The notes beneath the pieces are model-generated. The model saw only the letters and a program-made list of their open reading frames with translations. It was not told the DNA's origin and searched no databases. Position numbers and translations under genes: made by a program. 64,000 nucleotides of DNA from Dryomyza anilis (taxonomy: Eukaryota > Arthropoda > Insecta > Diptera > Dryomyzidae), in contig OX638130.1 of the NCBI GenBank assembly GCA_951804985.1, positions 41,565,475 through 41,629,474 of the forward strand, written 5' to 3'. Position 1 is the first letter of the stretch, and each line of letters begins with the position of its first letter. This document shows, piece by piece, positions 41,686-54,510 of this stretch.

Positions 41686-42999
41686 TCCAAGGAAGAATCA
41701 GTGGCGAGATTAATACAGAATTTTTCTGCTAACACCAACAAAACGGCAAAGCAGAAGCAAACAAAGGGTTATTTGGTTGGTAGAAGGAAGCTGTTGGATG
41801 ATTATTATTGGATGAAATTTGCAGATGCACATGAAAATGTATTGGCGCTAGAGATCACCCCGGAAAACGAAGAGGACGTTAAAAGACTAGCTGATGAAAA
41901 CAGATTTGACAAGATTGAAGCGGCGTACTGCGAAGCGCTCGGTGAACTTAATAATCAGATTGAGGATCTGACGCATACCCAGTCATCAGTCCAACAAGCA
42001 GCATCACCAACATCAAGACTGCCCAAGATTGAGTTGCCAAAATTTAATGGGTCTTTTCAGGAGTGGTTGACATTCAGAGACATGTTCACGACATGTGTAA
42101 TTAACGACACATCGCTCGCAAACGTCCAACGTCTGCATTACTTGAAAAGTAGTCTGCAAGGTGAAGATGAAGCATTGTTGAGAAATTTATCTGTCATTGA
42201 ACACAATTTCCAGATAGCCTGAGATATTCAGCAGCGCTATGATAATAAGCGCCGTCTTATTAAAACCTACATGCGAGGCGTTGTAGCTTTACCACCAAGT
42301 CGTCTGTGTCATTACGAACGAATTTAGATGGAGTTACTGAAGCTGTTCGCACTCTCAACCAACTGCAGCGTTCAACAACTCACTGGGATGATTGGTTAGT
42401 TTACCTGATAACTGAAAAATTAGAACCGACTACGGTTAAGGAGTGGGAAATGTCTCTCGAGTCACCAAATGAATTCCAACCTACGATGAGCTGAATAAAT
42501 TTTTGGAATATCGAATTCAGCGTTTGGAAGCGGTGGCTGTGCCGAGTCATTTGAAGCCGACGTACGAAACCTTAAAGCAACCAAGTCTTCCAGTTATACG
42601 AAGCCATCAAACGAACGTCAGCCGGTGCTCGAATTGTTCAGGTAAACACATTCTCATGTTTTGCTCTAATTTTAGAAGCCAAACGCCACCACAAAAATTA
42701 AATTTCGTGGCTAAGGCAAAATTATGCAGCAATTGCTTCAGGCCTGACCATGGAAACAACGAGTGTCCATCGTCGTACGTTTGTCAAAAGTTCCGTAAAA
42801 ACACCATATGATGCTATATGACAGTTTGCAGCCGCTGGCGCAAGGCGTACAATCAAACCACGGTCGCACAGCACACAGCGATAATGAGCCACTGCTGGGT
42901 CCTGTAATGCAATCAGAATCAGGATGCTGTCTTTCACTACGCGCACTGTTGGATAGTGGTCCACAGGCATCATTTATCTGCGATATAATAATATACTAG
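41686..42999 (+). pseudogene. BEL/Pao gag and protease start
   Basis: The gag starts MSKEESVARLIQNFSANTNK and includes the conserved LPKIELPKFNGSFQEW followed by FRDMF and LHYLKSSL, typical of Pao/BEL gag (DUF1759 region). A stop and frame change near 42,222 and others to 42,500 break it. Two Cys/His motifs follow (CSNCSGKHILMFC and CSNCFRPDHGNNEC). The protease active-site stretch ALLDSGPQASFICD ends at the insertion point; its continuation is at 50,826 (SKFAVHQLHL). Confidence 0.82.
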
Positions 43000-43253
43000 T
43001 TTGTTTAGAGTTTGGCCGAGCTCTCTCACCATTTTGAGCTGTGCGTGTTATATTTGTACTCAAATTGGTGGGACCTACAGTTTATTGCCGAATCCGAACG
43101 GCGGGTGAAAGCTTTTCATAGGCAATGTTTTACTCTCGTAGGTTTGACATTTACTGCCGAGAGGTAGCGCGGTATAGAAAAATGTTTCTATGAAGAGATG
43201 TTGTTAGCCCCAGTCCAGGCTTGAACCGGCGACCTTTCGGCTCGCAGTCCAAC
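42985..43253 (-). mobile_element. tRNA-derived SINE, copy 2 (head truncated)
   Basis: Same family as copy 1, with an intact B box (GGTTCAAGCCTGG on the minus strand) but lacking the first roughly 25 bp with the A box. It is inserted in the BEL protease region and abuts the hAT left end. Confidence 0.8.
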
Positions 43254-43529
43254 AGCGATAGTGATTGGTAAATCGACTTCGATTATAGTCGAAAATCGAT
43301 TTTGCGTTTTCATAGTCGAAATTTTAGGATGGAAGTCGATCAAGAATCGATTTTAAGCCTCGATTAATCGATTTTGGACAAATTTTTCGTATCTTAACTG
43401 TGTTGCTAATTTAAGTAATTACACAATACTGGCAACATTGTTTTTTATAGCCTTTCATTTGTGGTTTGTTGTGATTTTGAATTTCCTGATTCGCGCGTAA
43501 AGTTAATTTTCTTAATTTTTTATTAAATA

Positions 43530-44408
43530 TGCCTCCTAGAATAGTTTGTCATTATTTTAAAAAAGTGGAAAATGACACAAAAGCACCAAAGTTCTGCGCA
43601 CCAAAGTTCTGCACCAAAGTTCTGCGTATTGTGGAAGCACATCGTCATTTGCCGCTCACCTTTTAAAGATGCATTAAATTACAATGCCTCCCGCCAAAAA
43701 GGCATCCCAATTAGATTCTTCTTCTTGCGAGGAAGTCTCCGATGATGTGTTAGTTGGTTGATTTTGGAGGATTTGTTTTGATTTTATAGTATTTGATTTT
43801 ATTTTTAGCCTGGGCCAAGTTCGCGCCGTTCTTCCGCTGCTTCTCGTAGACCTACGTCTGGCGCAGTTACTTCCTAAGCAGCCGCAAGTACATCTGTCGC
43901 TGGTGCAACTTCAATGTCTACCTCTATGGAGCCGGCAAAAGCATTGAAACAAGTAGCCCCATAATGAAGACATTTACAAATGCCACTTCATATGCATATA
44001 AGTACTTTGACTAACAAGTAGTTTTCATACATAACTATTTGAACAAAAAAAAGTTACTTACTTAATTTTTAATTAAGTAATAATAGTTATTTTTATTTTT
44101 AGCTGGAGAAAAGAAGACTTCAGAAATTACTGATGTTCTTATCTATATGATAGCAGTAGATAATATGCCATTTTGCACTCCAGAAAAAAAGAGGTTTTAA
44201 ACGTTTTTGTAAGGCAATTCAACCACTTAATAAGGCACCGGCGGAGAAAACTAAAGAAAAGTTGATTGAGTAGAAGTTTAACCTTCTAAAGGAAAAGGTA
44301 TCAAATCGCCTGAAAGCTGCTAGCCATATCACGCTCACTACAGACTTGTGGAAGGAGACAATGAGTTGCAAAAGTTTTTTGGGTGTAACCGCGCACTTCC
44401 TAAACAGT
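43530..44408 (+). pseudogene. hAT (ZBED-like) transposase, 5' part
   Basis: MPPRIVCHYFKKVENDT leads to a BED-type finger (CAYCGS, then H-x4-H) disturbed by a local triplication of CACCAAAGTTCTG. Candidate introns lie at about 43,755-43,808 and 43,965-44,101 (ending TTTTTAG). The catalytic-domain start reads IAVDNMPFCTPEK and, in the next frame, KAASHITLTTDLW and FLGVTAHFL, giving the first catalytic Asp context (LTTDLW). Frameshifts and a TAG break it. Confidence 0.78.
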
Positions 44409-44589
44409 AAGTGATTATTGATAAATTTTTATTTTGTTGCGCCGTGTAATATTTTTTTTATTTTTTTTATCTTAAAATAATGATTTGAAGTCCGTAGACA
44501 TTGGCGCCAGGCAAATTGTAGAACGTAAAACTAAGTGGGATTGTGATACAAAATGGTTAAATTCGAACAACTTAAGTCGACTAGCTAAA

Positions 44590-46389
44590 GAAGGAGCTGG
44601 CGATTCATAATCTTCCAACTGTAGGTACGAAAGTAGAGCTACAAAAGCGTCTAATGGAAGAATTAGAGAACCAAGGCATTGACCTCGCAGAGCACGAGTT
44701 TGAAATGGAAGCTGCAACAACGTAATCGAAAAGTGTGGACACGGAGCAAAAAGTACAGTCTCAAAGTTTTGATATGAGCCAGTTGCTCGGAGCAATACAA
44801 CAACAGCTTCTAGAAAATTCCAATCAACTTAAAACAGAACTTCAAGAAAATTCCAATCAACTTAAAACAGAACTTCTGGAAAATTCTAACCAACTTCAAG
44901 TAAAAATGGAGCAACAAATGCAGGAACATTCGAAACAGCTTCTGGAAGTTTCTAATACACTTCATAGCAAAGTAAAAGATCTTGAGGAGCATGTAAGGGA
45001 TATGGAAGTTAGCGTTGATGATAAAATTAAGGTATCGATCAGAAGCTCCAGAAAATGCAAAAAGATTTCGAAGTGTTGCAAATAAATGGACCCTCACAAC
45101 ATGTTGTCAGTGGTACAAGGATAAAGTCGCCGATATACGATGGAACCACAGCGTTCAACATTTTCAAGCTGCAATTTGAAACCAGGACTGTAAGTAATCG
45201 ATGGAACAATGAGGACAGCGTAGCCGCACTTATCGTGGCGCTTAAAGGAGGCGCAGCCGAAGTATTGCAGACTGTTCCAGAAAGTGATCGAAACAGTTAT
45301 TTAGCGGTTATGTCTGCACTGCAACGAAAATACGGCAGTGATCACATGAAGCAAATCTACAGAATGGAACTAAAATGCCGAATGCAAAGAAATGGTGAAA
45401 CATTGCAGGCGTATGCAGCGGACGTCGAGAGGCTTGCGTATTTGTCGTATGCAGATTCAACGAGTGATTTCATAGAAAAGTGCAAGATCGAAGCCTTCGT
45501 TGACGGCATACGTGATCCGGAAACAAGACGTGCCACAGTGACAATGCCGAAAGTGACATTTACGGAAACTGTAACCACAGCGCTAACACAGGAGACAGCA
45601 ACTACGTTGTGCCGCCCAGCGCCAAAGGTCCGTAAACTAGATGTGGAGAATGAAGACCTACTTCAGGTAATTTGCCAAGCGTTAAAAAGTGGAGCTAAAC
45701 CAGATTACACCGCTGCCAACCGAGACACCCAATTTAAAGGTAAATGCAACAACTGTGATACATATGGGCATATGGCACGTGATTGTCGTAAAAAACGCAA
45801 GCGCTCAATGAATCCATTTGCAAATGAACCCCGACATGAAGAAACCCAGGATCATGTCCAAAATAACGTAAATTTGAATCAATCTTTGACTCCCATAACC
45901 GATTGCCCCAGAATCTCCATTTCACAAATTGCTCGAAAGCCAAATAGCTTAACTGTCGAAGGACTAATTGATTGTACAGCATATATGGTAACATTGGATA
46001 CGGGAGCTTCACACTCAATAATAAGAAGTAACCTTGTTAAGGATAAAGTAGAGCCGCTTGTAGGAATAAGATTACAAACAGCGACAGGTGAAGAGGCCCC
46101 TATCAGAGGAAAGATTACCAAGAAAATAACGATTGGTACTACGACAGTTAAGCATGATTTTATTGTGGCAGAAATAGTAGACGAAATAATACTTGGCATG
46201 CACTTCATGATAAAGAACGGTTTCACACTTGATTTAACAAGAAAAATTTTGAATTATGCCAACACGGAGATCCAACTAAATATTGATTGTGACCAGAGCC
46301 CGAAAATGAAACAAGTTATTGCTTATAAAAATAGAAAAATACCACCTAATTCAGAAGCAATTGTTTGGGCGAAATTAAATGGAGATTGA
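44590..46389 (+). pseudogene. Gypsy gag and protease
   Basis: The SAP-like segment is followed by an in-frame TAA near 44,723, then the coiled-coil repeat, a frame change near 45,050 and the main gag (45,055 on; NIFKLQFETRTVSNRW). The knuckle is near 45,750 and the protease motif is VTLDTGASHSIIRS near 45,990, followed by the second protease motif DEIILGMHFM near 46,180. It ends at a TGA at 46,387 that lies in frame with the downstream RT, so a single stop separates the two. Confidence 0.83.
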
Positions 46390-49385
46390 GGGATAAGCAA
46401 GTTATGGGTTATTGAAGCAAACGAAGAGCTGTATAAAAGTAACATAGTGGTAGGAAGAACACTTGTTGAGGCGGAGAAAGACAGAATTGTACCTATAAGA
46501 GTTCTCAATTTAGAAAATTCGTCAAAATTAATCAAAAAGGGAACAGTGGTAGGCCAGTGTCAAGAGGCGTCAGCGATTATAAATTGCGAGTCAAATACAT
46601 CAAAGGACTATGTCACACCGCAAGTAAACAAACAATCTACTCGCAAGTTTATAAATGAGTGGACGAAGGATTTGGCTGCCAAAAAAAAGAGTCAAATGCA
46701 ACAGCTAATTGACAAATATCGGTGTATATTTGCTGAAAAGGGCCAAAAGGACGGCAGAACTGCCATTGTAAAACATCGAATAGACACTGGTGATTCTAAC
46801 CCAATTCGTCAAGCACCAAGAAGGGTACCACTTGCGAAAAGAGGCGAAGTATCACATTTGGTTGAAGAAATGCACACAAATGACGTGGTGGAACCATCTG
46901 AGAGTCCATGGAGTTCACCAGTAGTATTGGTGAAAAAGAAGGATGGTAGTACTCGGTTCCGCATTGATTACCGAAAACTTAATGATGTCACCAAGAAAGA
47001 TAGTTATCCACTGCCAAGAATCGATGACACCTTGGATACACTATCTAATGCGAAGTGGTTTTCAACGTTGGACTTGCAAAGCGGTTACTGGCAAGTAGAA
47101 ATCGATAAAAAAGATCGAGAGAAGACCGCATTCAGTACTGGAGATGGACTATGGCAATTTTTGGTAATGCCATTTGGACTATGCATTCGAGCGGTTAATG
47201 GAGCACGTATTAAAAGGTTTACACTGGGAAATATGCCTAGTATACCTTGATGACATCATTGTTATGGGCAAGGATTTCAACGAACATCTAAGAAATCTAG
47301 AGAAAGTATTCCTTCGATTGAAAAATGCGGGTCTACAACTTAGCCCAATGAAATGCTCACTTTTCAAGAAAGAAGTCAAGTATCTGGGTCATCGAGTTAC
47401 CACAGAAGGAGTGCATACCGATGCGGATAAAATAGTTGCAGTCAAGGAGTGGCCCAGACCGCAAAATCTACATGACCTACGAAGTTTCTTGGGACTATGT
47501 ACATACTACAGACGATTTGTTCCAGGTTTTGCCAATGTTGCAGTCTTCATGAGTTGACAAGGAAGAACCGCGCATTTCAATGGAGCGATGATCCAGAAAG
47601 GGCATTTTTGAAATTAAAAGATCTACTGTCCTCGGCACCAATTCTTGCGTATCCAATTCCAGGTGAGAAATTTATACTTGATACGGATGCAAGTGGATAC
47701 GGAATAGGCGGAGTTCTCTCTCAAGTGATCAATGGGCAAGAAAAAGTGATCGCATACAACAGTAAAACATTGTCAAAGCTCGATCGAAATTACTGTGTCA
47801 CCAGGAGGGAGCTTCTTGCTGTAATTGAAAGTGTGAAAAATGTCCATAAGTATCTGTACGGACAACAGTTTCACTTGAGAACCGATCACGCAGCACTACG
47901 ATGGTTACTTCAGTTCAAAGATCCGGAAGGACAAATTGCGGGTTGGATAGAACGATTACAGAGCTACGATTTCTCAATCGAACATCGTAAAGGAGGAAAT
48001 CATGGAAATGCAGATGCTCTGTCACGACGCCCATGTAAACTAGAATGCAGACATTGTTCAAGAGCGGAAGGAAAAGACAACATAATTGACATTCGTTTGC
48101 TAAATGTTTTGCCCAATGAAAAATGGACTCCGGAACAAATTCAAATTGATCAAAAGAGTGATCCCGACCTCACAAAAATCATGATGTTCAAGGAACAGCA
48201 AAGAAAACCAACGTGGGAAGATATAACGGCCGACAGTCCAATAACTAAAGCTTGTGGCAGTGGCAGAGCTTAAAGCTACAAGATGGTTGCTTATATCGTG
48301 TATGGGAAATTGAAGGTGGCACAACCACTCGAAGTTTGATTGTTGTTCCCAAGTCAAAAATAAAAGAAATATTAGCGGAATACCATGGTGGATCTAGTGG
48401 TGGTCATTTGGGCATTAAAAAAACGGTCGAGAAGGTAAAAAAACGTTTTTATTGGATTGGATGCCAAGAGTCAGTCGCCGATTGGATTCGCAGTTGCCCG
48501 CAATGTGTACCTGCAAAAGGACCAACAGTCAGAAGTCGCGGCAGGATGCATCAGTACAACGTGGGAGCACCATTCGAGCGTATTGTCATGGATGTCGCCG
48601 GGCCGTTTCCAATCAGTGATGCGGGTAATAAGTATGTCCTTGTCGTCATCGACTACTTCAGCAAGTGGCCCGAAGTGTATACCATGCCAAATCAAGAAGC
48701 AACAACAGTTGCGGAGGCATTAGTTAACAACTGGGTAAGCCGTTTTGGAGTATCGTTAGAATTGCATTCAGATCAAGGAAGAAATTTTGAGTCTGCCGTA
48801 TTTAAAGAAGTATGCAAAGTCCTCAACATACACAAAACACGAACAACGCCTTTGCACCTGCAATCAGATAAAAATCAAAAAGATTGGGATACACACATAC
48901 CACTATTCCTCATGGCTTATCGAACGGCGGTTCATGATACCACAGCAGCTTCACCATATAAAATTGTTTTTGGTACAGACTTAAGATTACCTGCGAATTT
49001 AAAGTTTGGTGCGAGTCCTTCAGCTGGAATTCCTATACACAATTATGTTTCCAGAAAAAGTGAAGAAAGGAACGAAGTGCATCAATTTGTCAGACAGCGT
49101 ACACAATTTGCGAGTGACAAGATGAAGGCCAGATACGACTTGGGCACAAATTCAGAGGGTTTTACGGAAGGAGAGCTTGTTTTGCTCTATAACCCACAAA
49201 GGAAGAAAGGCTTATCCCCTAAGCTACAAACACACTGGGAAGGACCATATAAGATAATTAAAAGAATTAATGATGTAGTGTATCGGATTCAGAATACTGC
49301 GGGCGTTAGACGAAAAATGAAAGTAGAACATTTAGAAAGGTTGGCGCCGTATAGAGAGAAATCTGTTCGTCCCGAACAGATTTAG
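46390..49385 (+). pseudogene. Gypsy RT, RNase H and integrase
   Basis: [31 protein letters not shown] (about 47,070), MPFGLC and, after a frame change near 47,180, the catalytic YLDDIIV. A second shift is near 47,545. RNase H: LDTDASGYGIGGVLSQ, VTRRELLAVI, RTDHAALRWL. A third shift is near 48,260. Integrase: zinc region (HLGIKKTVEK ... CPQC), first Asp VMDVAGPF, second Asp HSDQGRNFES. Between TPLHLQSD and KNQKDWDTH roughly 20 residues that normally carry the catalytic Glu (ERFNRTL) are deleted. The C-terminal GPYKI-type domain is present. Confidence 0.87.
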
Positions 49386-49448
49386 GTGGAGGGCAGTGTT
49401 ACGAAAAGATGTAATTTGCCTCATAGTGCAAGCAATCAACAATAATTA

Positions 49449-50480
49449 ATGAGACGCAAGACAATTCAGCGCACTAAGCATGTGTTAGAAAGAGACGGAA
49501 GATCATTCAGCGTACTGATGCATAAAAAACATATATCCAACCGATGCAGAGTTGAAGAGAAGCTGATGGTGCAAATCCAGGAACGTTTCAAAAATGTGGA
49601 GTCTAACAAAATTTTATGTGCTGCTACAATTTTGGATCCTCGTTTTAAAAAACTCCACTTTAGCACTAACATAGCTGTGGCAAATATCATTTCTCAAATT
49701 GATAAATATCTTTCATTCTTATGTTTCTTATGTTGCATTATAATCATTTTTAACATTTTTTGCAAAGCTAAAAGAATTTTAATTCTTTTAGCTTGTTGTA
49801 ATATTTACAAAGTTTTGAATTTCATTTGTATATATCTTTCAAATGAAATTTTAGGCATATAAACAAAAAACTTCTGGGTAGTGCAAGATTTTTCGAGACT
49901 AATATCGAAAATAAAATTACAATCTGTTGAACATTCTGTTGAAATATTAAAAATAGAAGAAAATTAAAATGATTGTTTCTTAATATTTCTCAACTATTTG
50001 TCACCTATAGCTAATGTTATCCTTTTAAATAGCTTCTCGTGTGGAACAGAAAATTGCGATGAACTTAGAGGCTGTCCAGCAACATAGTTATCGATTGATG
50101 CTCAAGAAAGGCCTTCTTCAGACAGCCTCTGGGAATTACACGATACCATGGTCGAGACGCAGCATAGCGAAGCTGACCAAGATGTGGCGGGTGGAATCCC
50201 GGTGGATTTGCGGCAATTCCTAAACCGCCCGGTATGCTCCCGGAATGTATGCCCCATCCTTGAGTGTGAGTGAAATAAAACTCTGTATCCCCATGTGTAC
50301 TTGGTAGCTAGAGAAGTGTTGGGAATTATGGCCACTTCAGTTCCATGCGAGAGGCTCTTCTCAAAAGCCGGATTGATTCTTACTAAGCGCAGAAATAGAT
50401 TGTCTGAGGAGCATCTAAACCAGCAATTATTTTTGCAAAACCTGACTGAGGCTGATTGGTTCGGAAAACTTATTTTTTAG
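49449..50480 (+). pseudogene. hAT transposase, 3' part
   Basis: From about 49,549 the frame EEKLMVQIQERFKNVESNK then ILCAATILDPRFKKLHF resembles the end of the catalytic core of ZBED-like hAT transposases. The first roughly 100 bp of this frame is Gypsy LTR. An intron-like AT-rich stretch follows, then the dimerisation domain 50,295-50,480 (REVLGIMATSVPCERLFSKA and LTKRRNRLSEEHL). The frames do not join. Confidence 0.82.
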
Positions 50481-50825
50481 ATAATTACATTTTAAAACCA
50501 CCTTTAATACCTGAATGGTGCTTTTTTTTTATTTTTTTTTATAGATATATATTTATCACATATATATATATTTATCTATCATATATACATATATATCTCA
50601 TTCATAAATAAACATTGTTATGGTTGTTAAATTACGTGTTTTCTTTGACTTAGGGCAACGAATGTATATTAATTAATTTTTAAAGCTCTGCAAACGAAAA
50701 AAGTCGAAAATCGATTAAAAATCTATTTTGAACCACGATTAGTCGATTTTGAAAATCGAATTGCAAATGGTTGATCGAAAAGTCGAAAATCGGTTTTGAA
50801 CTTTGACTACTAATCACTAATCAGC

Positions 50826-52203
50826 AAATTTGCTGTGCATCAACTGCATTTACGTCGCCGTCGACTTCAAGTTCCTGTGACTGGAGTCGGGGGATCCTCA
50901 GTTGGAAAAGCCACTGGCCTGGTGCAGTTCGCGGTGAGCTCTATCACAAACCCAGAGTACAGGATCAACTGTTCCGCTCTACTACTGTTCCGGTTCTACC
51001 ACGTCTGGGGCACCTGATGCCTAGTGACGCGTGGATCCCAATATATTCGGTGATTTTTTGGAACTGGATCTTGCCGATCGTAGTTTTTACGAACCCGGGC
51101 CCGTCGACGTCATTTCAGGTGTCGATTTGCCTGGTTCTTTGCTACGTGACGAAATAAAAAGATCAACCACTGACGCTCCTGTAGCACAAAATACTCATCT
51201 CGGATGGGTCATCTATGGACGCTTATCCACAACCCCAAGCCATCATTTACGCACCCGTTTTAGTGCTCCAACTTTTACTGAACTCAGTGAATTAGTTCAG
51301 GACTTGTGGAAATTTAATGAGCGCGAGGACGTGTCAACTTCGTGTACGATGACACAAGACGAGCTCGACTTTGAAGAACTTTTTGAACGAACAGTATGCC
51401 GCAGTGATTCTGGGCGGTACATTGTTAAATATCCATTCAAAAATTCCATCCACCTAGCTGCGCTTGGGCACACTAAATCGGAATCATGGAAGCTATTTCA
51501 TTATCAACAAAATCAAATAGAAAAGGATCCTAACATGAAAATACTTTATGAACAATTCAAGTCTGAGTACTTAAGCCGCGGACACATAAAACCTGTTTTA
51601 GAGATAGATGATCCGGTGCATGCGTGCTACATCTCACATCATGGAGTTTACAAGGAGTCCAGTTCCACCAGAAAACTGAGAACCGTCTTCAATGCTTCAC
51701 GAAAAGGTAAGACAGGTGTGTCGCTTAACGATTGTCTTCATGTAGGACCAAAACTACAAAGTGATTTATCTTCAATTATACTAAAATGGCGATCTAACCG
51801 AATCGGATTTATGGCCGACATCGAAAAATGTTATCGACAGATCTTGGTTGGACCCGACGATGCTGACATGCAGCGAATTATTTGGAAAGACGACGAAAAT
51901 CCGGCTATATACCGACTGCTCACAGTCACTTATGGTTTAAATTGCTCACCATATTTGAACAAAAAAGTTTTTCAGACGCTGGCAAAAGATGAAGAGGATA
52001 ATTTTCCTGAAGCTGCTCAGGTTTTGCGAGAATCATTTTATATGGATGACTGTCTGCATGGTACAAATAATATCGAGGCTGCTGTTAAACTTTGTACGAA
52101 TCTTCAAGAACTGCTGCAGCGTGGAGGTTTTGTGCTGCGTAAATGTAATTGTAATGCATCAGAATTTTTACAAACGTTCTACGACGAAGATAGTAGCAGA
52201 TAG
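50826..52203 (+). pseudogene. BEL/Pao protease end and reverse transcriptase
   Basis: The protease resumes after the hAT with SKFAVHQLHLRRRRLQVPVT. The frame 51,031-52,203 is open for 390 codons: the linker DLADRSFYEPGPVDVISG is typical of Pao, followed by the RT fingers (LRTVFNASRKGKTG), FMADIEKCYRQI (catalytic motif A) and YMDDCLHG (motif C). This is the least damaged part of the element. It ends at TAG 52,201. Confidence 0.85.
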
Positions 52204-54510
52204 CAGCTGTGATCTTAATTTAGATCGTGAAACTAAAGCATTTGGCATCTAGATCTGTCAATCTGATTGCCTTGAATAAACAGTTAAAGTTACACCGCTG
52301 ATCACTCATATTACTAAGAAGCAGCAACTTTCAGATGTGGTGAAAATCTATGATCCGCTTTGTATCTTGGCCCGATTATTATAACAGGAAAAATAATTTG
52401 TCAACAGCTTTGGCTTTCAGGTTGTGCCTGGGACGATGAGCTTCCGGAAGGATTGCTTGAAATTTCGCGACGAACTGCCGCTGCTTGAGAAAATTAAAAT
52501 TCCTAGATTTTCTCCGCTCCAGATGCGTGCAGTTATCATTTACACGTGTTTGCAGATGCGTCCACCTAAGCGTACGCCGCTGTAGCATATCTTCGAGTCG
52601 AAACATCAACGGGAGAAATAAAAGTATCGATCATTATGGCTAAAACCAAGATGGCGCCCTTGAAGAAGATCACGGTGCCATGTTTAGAACTAAACGGTGC
52701 CCTACTCGCTGCAAAGGCATCCGAAAAAGCCTTGAAAACTCTACAATTTCAAAATATTAAAACATACTGTTGGCCGGATTCCAAAACTACTCAGAGTAGG
52801 ATTAGATCGAATCCCGAAAAACACAAGCAGTATGTAGCTAACCGTATCACTAAAATTCAGGAACTGACATCAATAGATTCTTGGCGGTATGTGCCGACTA
52901 TTTGCAATCCTGATGTCGCTTCGCGAAGGAGTATTTCCATCACAACTGGCCGGCGTCGACCTGTGGTGGATTAGGCCGAGGTGGTTGTCTAGTAACGATT
53001 GATTGTCTAGAACGAATGATTGGCCTAAGCGTCACGAATTGCCGATAGTTGAGGTCAACGAAGTAACAACACTGGTCACTACGGTTGTTGCTGCCAAACA
53101 TAACCAGTTGGGAAGGTTAGATCACATCGGAAATTTTAAAGTAGGGACATTTTAATGTAGGTGTTAGGATTATCAAAATTATAGTCGGTCTAAGCCGACT
53201 ATAAATACCTTACACATGTGTGGTTACCATTAAAAGTGGTATATAGGTCACCAGGATATACGAATCCCGAAAATAACTACAAACTTTCAATCGCTGAAGT
53301 ATTTCCATTCATTTGATACCCATATTTACAAATGGGTAGGTGTACCGAATTTAGATTTTTTTTGTTGAACCATAAGTCGTTTCGCCGGAAACCATTCTTT
53401 TTCATGTATTTGAGCATGAGTCAATATATATTTTACCAAGAAAAGTTTACCTAAGCACGTATACAGTAAAATTGATCTAAAGATATTCATTTTATATGAG
53501 GTATTTGAACATAAGTGGTCGGTTCTCAGGTCAAAATCATAATATTACTAATGAGATATTTTGTTTGTTGAACAGAAAGCCTATCAATTCTAAGAGGAAG
53601 CTATTGAAATTAAACCCGATGATAGACGAAGTTGGTATTATTCGGCTAAATGGTCGCCTAAAGCACGAAATTATGCCCATTTCCGAACGATTTCCAATTA
53701 TTCTTCCCAAGGAAGGTCCACTATGTCAATTGCTTATGGCTCAAGCTCATACAGCAACGATGCATGGTGGTACCCAAACAAATCTCAATTTTCTACGGAG
53801 ACCATACTGGATGATTGACGCTCGTTCGTCAATTAAGAAATATATTCATCGATGCGTAAAATGTTCGCAATGTCACAACCCAAATCATGGGAAACCTGTC
53901 CATTCATCGCTGTACCTGCTTTCCGACACTGCGGTGTGGACTACGGCGGTCCATACAAGATTCGAACTTCGAAAGGTCGAGGATGTCGGAGTCATAAGGG
54001 CTACGTCGCACAATTTGTATGCCTCAGCACACGAGCGATTAATTTAGAGCTAGTGGGCATTTTTTGGTGGATGGCCCTATCACGGCAAGTCCAGAGCCTA
54101 ATTTGCTCGACATTAAACCAGGTCGTCTCACAATATGGAAGCATTTACAGCAAATGCACCAATATTTTTGGAAGCGATGGAGTCAAGATTATCTAAACGA
54201 CTTACAGGTGAGATCCAAGTGGCGTCACGAAAAATGTAACTTGAAGATTGGAGATCTGGTTCTAATTCAAGACGAGCGCTTGCCACCCACACAATGGGCT
54301 TTGGGACGCGTCATGGAAGTACACACTGGCGACGACGAACAAGTGCGTTTTGCAACTGTTCGCACCCAATATGCTACTCTAAAAAGAGCAATATCCAAGC
54401 TGATTGTACTGCCTATAGATGAAGAGCATGATGATGCAAACGGTGGGCGGATTCAATTGAATCGAGTCATTTCGTCGCATAAACAGGACGAGGTGGGCGG
54501 AAATGTTTAG
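52204..54510 (+). pseudogene. BEL/Pao RNase H and integrase remnants
   Basis: Fragments in several frames: RNase H-like HVFADAST and VPCLELNGALLAAKASEKAL (52,670 on), WRYVPTICNPDVASR. A HINE-like copy follows, then the integrase zinc region (HTATMHGGTQTNLNFL and CVKCSQCHN, 53,750-53,880). The first Asp region VDYGGPYKIR and LSTRAINLELVG are in another frame, followed by a deletion across the rest of the core. The C-terminal domain is 54,100-54,440 (FWKRWSQDYLNDLQVR and WALGRVMEVHTG). Confidence 0.8.
53104..53535 (-). mobile_element. HINE-like dispersed repeat, type B copy 4 (truncated)
   Basis: It has the terminal CCAGTTGGGAAGG and the AGTCGGTCTAAGCCGACT hairpin. Sequence matches copy 1 up to the GGTATTTGAACATAAGTGGTC region and then stops, lacking the ATACCCTACAC end. 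It interrupts the BEL pol gene. Confidence 0.7.

Larger units (their letters stand above)
44500..49548 (+). mobile_element. Ty3/Gypsy LTR retrotransposon, 5' LTR missing
   Basis: It begins at a primer site TTGGCGCCAGG (44,503). The gag has an N-terminal SAP-like motif (LAIHNLPTVGTKVELQKRL, 44,600), a coiled-coil repeat ENSNQLKTEL (x3), and knuckle CNNCDTYGHMARDC. Protease, RT, RNase H and integrase follow. A purine tract GGTGGAGGGCAG precedes the 3' LTR TGTTACGAAAAG (49,397), which ends near 49,548 where hAT coding resumes. No matching 5' LTR is present, so the left junction carries a deletion. Confidence 0.85.
43259..50819 (+). mobile_element. hAT transposon, split by Gypsy
   Basis: Ends TAGTGATTGGTA and (reverse complement of the right end) TAGTGATTAGTA, each followed by several TCGATTTT/AAAATCGA motifs, define the element. 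The flanking octamers AACAGCGA and ATCAGCAA match at six of eight positions, acceptable for an aged 8-bp hAT duplication. A transposase of ZBED type is carried in pieces. The interior is replaced by a Gypsy retrotransposon, and the middle of the transposase is missing. Confidence 0.82.

Noticed and set aside
49449..49548. N-terminal extension of the hAT 3' frame (MRRKTIQRTKHV)
   Set aside because: This stretch falls in the Gypsy 3' LTR; hAT similarity starts only after it.
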